Part shown: piece after piece, positions 59,759 to 64,000 of the stretch
How positions within the stretch are numbered: the stretch's first letter is position 1
Layout: every line of letters starts with the position of its first letter
NCBI RefSeq assembly: GCF_018403185.1
Contig: NZ_BOSE01000001.1
Span: 620,001-684,000, forward strand
Reading direction: 5' to 3'
DNA: 64,000 nt
Origin: Paenibacillus montaniterrae
Lineage (GTDB): Bacteria; Bacillota; Bacilli; Paenibacillales; Paenibacillaceae
Position numbers and translations under genes: made by a program
Notes under the pieces: generated by a model
Seen by the model: only the letters and a program-made list of their open reading frames with translations
The model's database searches: none
Told to the model about the DNA's origin: nothing

Positions 59759-60201
59759 TCGAGCTGCCTAATGTATCAGCAGCACCGGCAAATTCACCGA
59801 ATTTGCCAAACGAGCAACAAGCAAAACAAGATTTCACCAGGCAATCAGCAAGTCCATTTGTAGAAGGAACGCAGCATGACTACATGTACGAGCAGCGTAA
59901 GCAGCCTGAGCTTAAACTTATTGCTGATGTCGTTGGCGTGGCAATGAAGGACGGCGGCGTGCATAGTCTCGTACTCCGCTACAAAAATCGCTACGTCGGA
60001 CATGTTTCGGGGCTAGACGGGGTGACGAAAAAGCTGATCTTGGAATTTGCCCAGCAGCATCCGGGCGAATGCCCTTTCAGTAAAAAACCAAGCCATGACG
60101 TGATGTGGCTGAGCGTGCCGTTTGCCTGCAAGGTTTCTGCACTTGAATTTACAGACAGCGGGCAATTGAAGCAGCCAAAGCTCATCGGATTCGGGGTGTA
60201 G
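59755..60201 (+). CDS. stand-alone DNA ligase OB-fold-like protein coupled to Ku
   Basis: A 148-residue protein. After a disordered, Pro/Asn/Gln-rich head of about 50 residues, LVLRYKNRYVGHVSGLDGVT, KKLILEFAQQHPGECPFSKK, DVMWLSVPFACKVSALEFT and GQLKQPKLIGFGV follow the C-terminal OB-fold domain of ATP-dependent DNA ligases (LigD type: YVGxVGTG..., SPF, WVxPxLVxEVxYxEWTxxGxLRxPxFxG). No ligase catalytic KxDG motif is present, so it cannot ligate alone. It starts at GTG 59,755 overlapping the Ku stop (GTGA), so it is made together with Ku, and probably acts as a DNA-binding or partner module in end joining. Confidence 0.72.
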   Translation: MIELPNVSAAPANSPNLPNEQQAKQDFTRQSASPFVEGTQHDYMYEQRKQPELKLIADVVGVAMKDGGVHSLVLRYKNRYVGHVSGLDGVTKKLILEFAQQHPGECPFSKKPSHDVMWLSVPFACKVSALEFTDSGQLKQPKLIGFGV

Positions 60202-60282
60202 CTGCCGCAACGTAGTTGTGCGGCAACATATTTCACCAGCTGGCTGGGCATATTACTGGAAAATAGCTTCAGGAGGTTGACA

Positions 60283-60579
60283 ATGTCTAAAGAAGAAGGC
60301 TTTCTTAAAGAAGATCGGCAAAAGTATACCGATCTGGCTACAGTAGAATCACAGCGCAACGACTTAACAGCTGAAGAATTTACAGACGGCCCGTACGGCT
60401 CGCCAACAAATGCAGAAATGCTTGGTAAAAGCACGCCCTGGCGAATTGATCAACGCCCTCCCAATCGCTTCGATTATGAAAATCGCGAGTATCATTCTGG
60501 TAAAGAACGGGATTATCCCGATGACCAGGGACAAGGCAATGCAGCAATAGATACGTTCAACGAGCCCGAAAGTGAGTAG
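60283..60579 (+). CDS. small soluble protein of a conserved bacillar family
   Basis: A 98-residue hydrophilic protein: MSKEEGFLKEDRQKYTDLAT, VESQRNDLTAEEFTDGPYGS and PTNAEMLGKSTPWRIDQRPP. The KYxDLxTVExxRNxLxAEEFxxGPYG pattern recurs in small cytosolic proteins of bacilli with no known function. The ATG at 60,283 is 6 bases after AGGAGGTTGACA. It follows the ligase-like gene by 80 bases and may share its transcript. Confidence 0.68.
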   Translation: MSKEEGFLKEDRQKYTDLATVESQRNDLTAEEFTDGPYGSPTNAEMLGKSTPWRIDQRPPNRFDYENREYHSGKERDYPDDQGQGNAAIDTFNEPESE

Positions 60580-60615
60580 TGTAAATTCCCTCCAAGTTAA
60601 TGTAAATATGCTAGT

Positions 60616-60655
60616 ACACGCCCAGCGTAATTCCCCTCTTCGCTGGGTGATTTTA
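60616..60655 (+). terminator. terminator after the 60,283 gene
   Basis: CACGCCCAGCG pairs with CGCTGGGTG around a loop, followed by ATTTTATT. Confidence 0.65.
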
Positions 60656-60674
60656 TTAAGCTAAATCATAAAGC

Positions 60675-60705
60675 AAAACAGGGTAGAGGTTTTCCCTCTA
60701 CCCTG
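60675..60705 (-). terminator. terminator of the 60,729 gene
   Basis: CAGGGTAGAGG (60679-60689) is the exact complement of CCTCTACCCTG (60695-60705); on the minus strand TTTTGC follows. It lies 24 bases past the stop. Confidence 0.85.
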
Positions 60706-60728
60706 ATCATATCCATCTCATTTGTTTA

Positions 60729-61922
60729 CTACTTTGCTCCGCGGAATACATCAATCCTTTTCAGATCCTCACGATGCAGCAAAATCGTATCATCAGTATC
60801 CAGCTTATATCTGACACCGTCGCTTTCATAAACAGTGCCTACCTTTAAGCTGCTCGGAACATTTTCAATAACATAAATGGTTGTATCATCAAGCTTATCG
60901 TATATTACAATACTGTCAGGAAGTCTACGCAGTGCCATCATCATACTTTCCATTTCCGGCTCGCTAACATATTCCTCCTCTACATAAATAGATTCATAAT
61001 AGTCATAATCAGTGCCGTTGTTAACCTGATCTCGGTAGGATTCCCCAAAGCCATCGCTAATCGGAGCTGTTGGAGCGTCAAATTGAGCAAAGTACTGTTG
61101 AACTAATCTAGGTGCGTCATTGTCCATAGCGAAGCCATACAACCACTCATCATAAACATCTCCAAATGTATTCTGGTACCATTCTGTCGTAAAGGTATAA
61201 TTAGAAGCTCCTAAATAGTTTTTAAGCTGTGATGTATCCAAAAAGAAGCCATAAAGCTGTTGCTTTGTAGACTTATAGGTTTTCCCGCCGTATTTCCACG
61301 TTACCTTTTCATTCATATTAATATTTCGTTTGTCCACCGTTTTCGTGTGGAAATAGTCTCTGTCACCTTGGAAATAGATCAAATATTTGTCGTCTCCAGG
61401 ATAACCCATCAATCGCTTATATCCGGCATATTGTCCAGATGCATTTACTGCATACAGCTCATCTTGTTCATCTACTGCAAAATCCTTGGCGTATACATAG
61501 CTACCTGTCGAAATAAGGACGCTGTTAATCGACGAGCGCCATTCCACCTTACTTCCCAAAGCTTCCGTCACAAATCTTAGCGGAACCATCGTGTTGCCTT
61601 TTACCACTTTAGCTGGAACAGCAAGCGTTACCTTCTTACCATTCACATAAGCAGTCGTTTTGCCAATCGTCAACTTGATCTCTTTATCGCCTTGCTTCGC
61701 TGATACAGTTTGAGTCTTTTTATCCCAATTCAGCGGCACACCAAGCGCTTCAAAAATGCTGCGCATTGGCACAAGCGTAGTACCTTTCTCCACGATAGGC
61801 GCAACAGACACCTTCAAGGCAGTGCCGTCAATATAAATCTTGATCTTTCCTTGAGCAAATACTGAGGCAGAGCTAAAAAGCAGTATTACTGTAAGCAAGC
61901 TAACTAAACCTTTTTTCAACAT
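60729..61922 (-). CDS. secreted copper amine oxidase N-domain protein
   Basis: A 397-residue exported protein. It has a signal peptide (MLKKGLVSLLTVILLFSSAS to about residue 23), two Cu_amine_oxidN1 repeats (PIVEKGTTLVPMRSIFEALG and AKVVKGNTMVPLRFVTEALG) and a C-terminal domain of about 250 residues. That domain has no catalytic motif I can place (YLIYFQGDRDYFHTKTVDKR, SEPEMESMMMALRRLPDSIV). The N-domain is a widespread surface module in Paenibacillus and does not mean amine oxidase activity. ATG after GGGAGGTAAGTAA. The 37,642 gene carries the same module in damaged form. Confidence 0.82.
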   Translation of the reverse strand: MLKKGLVSLLTVILLFSSASVFAQGKIKIYIDGTALKVSVAPIVEKGTTLVPMRSIFEALGVPLNWDKKTQTVSAKQGDKEIKLTIGKTTAYVNGKKVTLAVPAKVVKGNTMVPLRFVTEALGSKVEWRSSINSVLISTGSYVYAKDFAVDEQDELYAVNASGQYAGYKRLMGYPGDDKYLIYFQGDRDYFHTKTVDKRNINMNEKVTWKYGGKTYKSTKQQLYGFFLDTSQLKNYLGASNYTFTTEWYQNTFGDVYDEWLYGFAMDNDAPRLVQQYFAQFDAPTAPISDGFGESYRDQVNNGTDYDYYESIYVEEEYVSEPEMESMMMALRRLPDSIVIYDKLDDTTIYVIENVPSSLKVGTVYESDGVRYKLDTDDTILLHREDLKRIDVFRGAK

Positions 61923-62111
61923 TTACTTACCTCCCATTTTTTACTAGACTCAACCATAGATTACGAATCCTGGTTATTTTCGTTTCATTTCTTTTCTATA
62001 TATCGCCATGAACAACTTATCGGCTATAATAGATATTACAGTGGATTACTAATTTGGATGAAATTTGTTGAATGTCCGTTTTGAATTGGAAGGAGAAAGG
62101 AAGGTGCTAAA

Positions 62112-62390
62112 GTGCCAGAATATGAAAACTATGAAAAAACAGTCAAGCCTACGTCTAAATTAGATGCAATACCTTCTACAAACTGGGTTTCAGTGTTAAT
62201 GAGCATTGCTGGTTGGGTTATTTTAATTGTCGGTTGCATTAGCGGAATTTATCAATCCAACGAGCTGGATGGTAAGGTGCAATTTCTTACCTTTCTTTCA
62301 TCTGCTTTCCGTGAGCTAACAACAGGATTGATCCTGATCGGTATTGGCGAAATCATTCGTTTGCTCCATCGTATCGTTCTAAATCGTTAA
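62112..62390 (+). CDS. small two-helix membrane protein
   Basis: A 92-residue protein with two membrane helices (SVLMSIAGWVILIVGCISGI and ELTTGLILIGIGEIIRLLHR) and a hydrophilic head MPEYENYEKTVKPTSKLDAI. No family recognised. GTG start about 8 bases after AAGGAAGG. Confidence 0.6.
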   Translation: MPEYENYEKTVKPTSKLDAIPSTNWVSVLMSIAGWVILIVGCISGIYQSNELDGKVQFLTFLSSAFRELTTGLILIGIGEIIRLLHRIVLNR

Positions 62391-62426
62391 AATAGTCGGC
62401 AAACTTGTACCATCATGCCATTTGCA

Positions 62427-62456
62427 AAAACACCCTCATATTGTAAGAGTGTTTTG
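62427..62456. terminator. hairpin between converging genes
   Basis: AAAACAC.CTC pairs with GAG.GTTTT; it lies between the 62,112 gene and the converging 62,466 gene and can serve both. The stem is short. Confidence 0.5.
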
Positions 62457-62465
62457 CCTTTGTCA

Positions 62466-63110
62466 TTATAGCTGTATTCTTGTAACCTGACTTTTTTCCG
62501 GCAGCATTGGCTTTAGTTTTGATACTAATTGCTTCGTAAAATATGGGATAACATTATCTTGAAACAGCATAAATGCAACTTCACCAGAAGAACTGATATA
62601 GTTAATGACCAAGTAATAGTGCAGTTTCCTCTTCACCCTCGTAGTTGCGCGTGAACCAACAACAAGGCCTATAGGACCGAATAATAGCCCGCCGACTCTT
62701 CCTTTCATTGCACTACTATGAATGATACGTGCAATTTCAACATCTGTTTTAACTTCCGCTGCAACAATTTGGTTGATAGACAAAGTAAAATTAATACCAC
62801 CACCGACTATCTCAAGTCGATCATAAAATAAAGTAATCTCACAGTTTGTTTTTTCTGCAATTGGCAAGCCTTCAAGATGATGCGTTTTAGTGGATTCAAG
62901 TATTCCTCGCAGCTCTCGCTCGGTTTCAAAATTGATTCGCCGTTTAGTTTTTGTACTAAGCATAAACCCTGCAACAGTACAAAATACCGTTAATCCGATT
63001 GCTAATCCGAGTCCTTCGAATTCTACCAAGAAAGCCATTGCTGCTATCAAGAAGAACATAAATGCCAATAAAAAAGAAATTGCAGCTAATATATTTCGAA
63101 CTAAACGCAC
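62466..63110 (-). CDS. membrane protein with cytoplasmic beta-rich domain, unknown
   Basis: A 214-residue protein with two membrane helices near the N-terminus (NILAAISFLLAFMFFLIAAM and LGLAIGLTVFCTVAGFML), then a soluble part (CEITLFYDRLEIVGGGINFT, QIVAAEVKTDVEIARI). It has a Gly-rich turn GRVGGLLFGPIGLVVGSR and RATTRVKRKLHYYLVINY. The pattern is reminiscent of PH-like membrane-surface modules, without firm assignment. The GTG at 63,110 is 8 bases after AGGGG; an ATG at 63,149 lacks a ribosome site. Confidence 0.6.
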   Translation of the reverse strand: MRLVRNILAAISFLLAFMFFLIAAMAFLVEFEGLGLAIGLTVFCTVAGFMLSTKTKRRINFETERELRGILESTKTHHLEGLPIAEKTNCEITLFYDRLEIVGGGINFTLSINQIVAAEVKTDVEIARIIHSSAMKGRVGGLLFGPIGLVVGSRATTRVKRKLHYYLVINYISSSGEVAFMLFQDNVIPYFTKQLVSKLKPMLPEKSQVTRIQL

Positions 63111-63198
63111 TTTGTCAGCCCCTATATGTAATATATTCCATGTTACCATATATTAAGAAGTTTGAGTAACTGTAATATTGCGATTTGCAGTAAGTTCT

Positions 63199-63477
63199 TT
63201 AGCTTTTGTTTCGCTTGATCCTTGAAACTCCCCAGTCGATCACGAGTCCGATAAGCAGCCATGTAACTAAATGAGTCACATACCAAATCAAATAAAACAA
63301 TTGCTCACTTTCCAGTGAGTAGTGTAGTCTCGTAAATTGAGAGCTGAACCACAATAACAAAGGACTCGTGTAGCCAAGCAGGAGATTCTTGTCGTCATAG
63401 CCCAACAGATTGTGTGCGCATACAAATACTGAAAGCAGAGCCAACCAGAAAGTAAACGTTTTAGGCAATCTCCACAT
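63199..63477 (-). CDS. small membrane protein, unknown
   Basis: A 92-residue protein with about three hydrophobic stretches (TFTFWLALLSVFVCAHNLLG, PLLLWFSSQF, LVTWLLIGLVIDWGV) and a basic end (SRIKRNKS). The ATG follows AAGGGGGC. No family recognised. Confidence 0.6.
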   Translation of the reverse strand: MWRLPKTFTFWLALLSVFVCAHNLLGYDDKNLLLGYTSPLLLWFSSQFTRLHYSLESEQLFYLIWYVTHLVTWLLIGLVIDWGVSRIKRNKS

Positions 63478-63633
63478 ATAAAGCCCCCTTAATTATATTA
63501 TTATGCGATTGAATACTTTAGAGCAAGTTTCATTGTTTCTCAAGTTACACTTCGTTTTTGACACTACATATTACAACCTCCATAGCCGATAAATAATTAA
63601 TTGAGATTACTTTTAAGAAAGGAGTTACACTAA

Positions 63634-64000
63634 TTGATTTATGCGGTTATCGGAATAATCATCTTATTCGGTCTAATCATGATATTTGAGCTAATAGCTT
63701 ATTTAAGACTAGTAAAGAAAATAACTGGTTGTTTGAGAAGGAACATTTCTTCAAAAACTAAAAAACGAATTATGTCAAACATTGAGATTCTATATGATGA
63801 AGTCAAAATTCTTTCACCCGAAATCTTTAGAAAACTTAAGTTTACAATACGTTCCATAAGGGAGGATACTTTCACAACTAAGATGGTTTCTACTGAGTTT
63901 ACAACTATTGCAACAATAATAGCAGTTGCTGCAATGGTTATTACTTGTATTGTTGCTGTGGACCCAAAACTTATAATGCCAGTACTAACTGATATGATGA
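63634..64000 (+). CDS. membrane protein, 3' end cut by the window
   Basis: A TTG 9 bases after AAAGGAG (63618-63624) opens a frame running off the window end (122 residues seen). It begins with one membrane helix (LIYAVIGIIILFGLIMIFEL), then a basic cytoplasmic-like stretch (CLRRNISSKTKKRIMSNIEI) and a second hydrophobic helix (IATIIAVAAMVITCIVAV). No family recognised from this part. Confidence 0.5.
   Translation, partial: MIYAVIGIIILFGLIMIFELIAYLRLVKKITGCLRRNISSKTKKRIMSNIEILYDEVKILSPEIFRKLKFTIRSIREDTFTTKMVSTEFTTIATIIAVAAMVITCIVAVDPKLIMPVLTDMM

Noticed and set aside
1..64000. tRNA and rRNA genes, prophage or integrative element
   Set aside because: No tRNA cloverleaf, rRNA stretch, phage structural genes or integrase beyond the IS3 remnant was recognised in reading the window.

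Overview
This window looks like the chromosome of a spore-forming Gram-positive bacterium close to Paenibacillus. The evidence is strong AGGAGG-type ribosome binding sites with many TTG/GTG starts, a spore germination protein, an intact sigK, CcpA-type cre sites at glycan genes, YesMN-type two-component systems with LplA/LplB/YtcP-type sugar transporters, and many multidomain secreted polysaccharidases. No rRNA, tRNA or CRISPR array was seen.

Layout. 1-5,500: a frameshifted Ger(x)C fragment, an AraC regulator divergent from a GH105 unsaturated rhamnogalacturonyl hydrolase, and a secreted PL1 pectate lyase behind a cre site. 5,600-10,200: an operon of MMPL transporter, response regulator, histidine kinase and a four-helix CcoN-like protein. 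10,300-15,000 (minus): a lipid-linked glycan cluster of DUF212/PAP2-like protein, UbiA-type phosphoribosyltransferase, GT2, flippase and unknown membrane protein. 15,180-19,670 (minus): a GH5 mannanase-like enzyme with FN3 and CBM3, and a PL11 rhamnogalacturonan lyase with an AbfB-like module. Together with GH105 and PL1 these form a pectin/hemicellulose degradation set. 20,100-21,450: DUF2243 and CtaG-like membrane proteins.

21,500-30,000 is a cluster of five collagen-like (Gly-Pro-Thr) genes beside sigK. Two have good SigK-type promoters, one is a pseudogene, and one is interrupted exactly at a G10 tract, which suggests phase variation or an error. A dead IS3-family element with intact ends and a TTA target duplication lies within the cluster. 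30,000-33,500: a lipoprotein, a DUF4085-like protein, and an ArsR regulator with a CoA-disulfide reductase-rhodanese whose TusA-like tail has decayed. 33,600-34,900: an Erm-type 23S rRNA methyltransferase with a long leader holding an ErmD-like RLR leader peptide, two terminators and a second small ORF. I judge this the most interesting regulatory system in the window.

35,000-46,600: two LOG-family paralogs, an EAL/GGDEF c-di-GMP pair, an ECF sigma factor with its membrane partner, MITE-like repeats, a TPP riboswitch controlling a YkoE-YkoD-YkoC thiamine transporter, an RNA methylase-like protein and a CheY-like protein. 46,700-55,500 (minus): YesM/YesN two-component system with one solute-binding lipoprotein, then LplB, YtcP and a second solute-binding lipoprotein behind a palindromic LacI/CcpA-type operator. 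55,700-64,000: small proteins, a siroheme-reductase-like half protein behind a CsoR/CstR-type operator, Ku translationally coupled to a stand-alone DNA ligase OB-fold-like protein, a copper-amine-oxidase-N-domain protein and small membrane proteins, the last cut by the window end.

All calls come from reading the sequence and recognising families; no database search was run. Several genes carry single-base frameshifts, some at homopolymers, so sequencing error is a standing alternative to biological decay.
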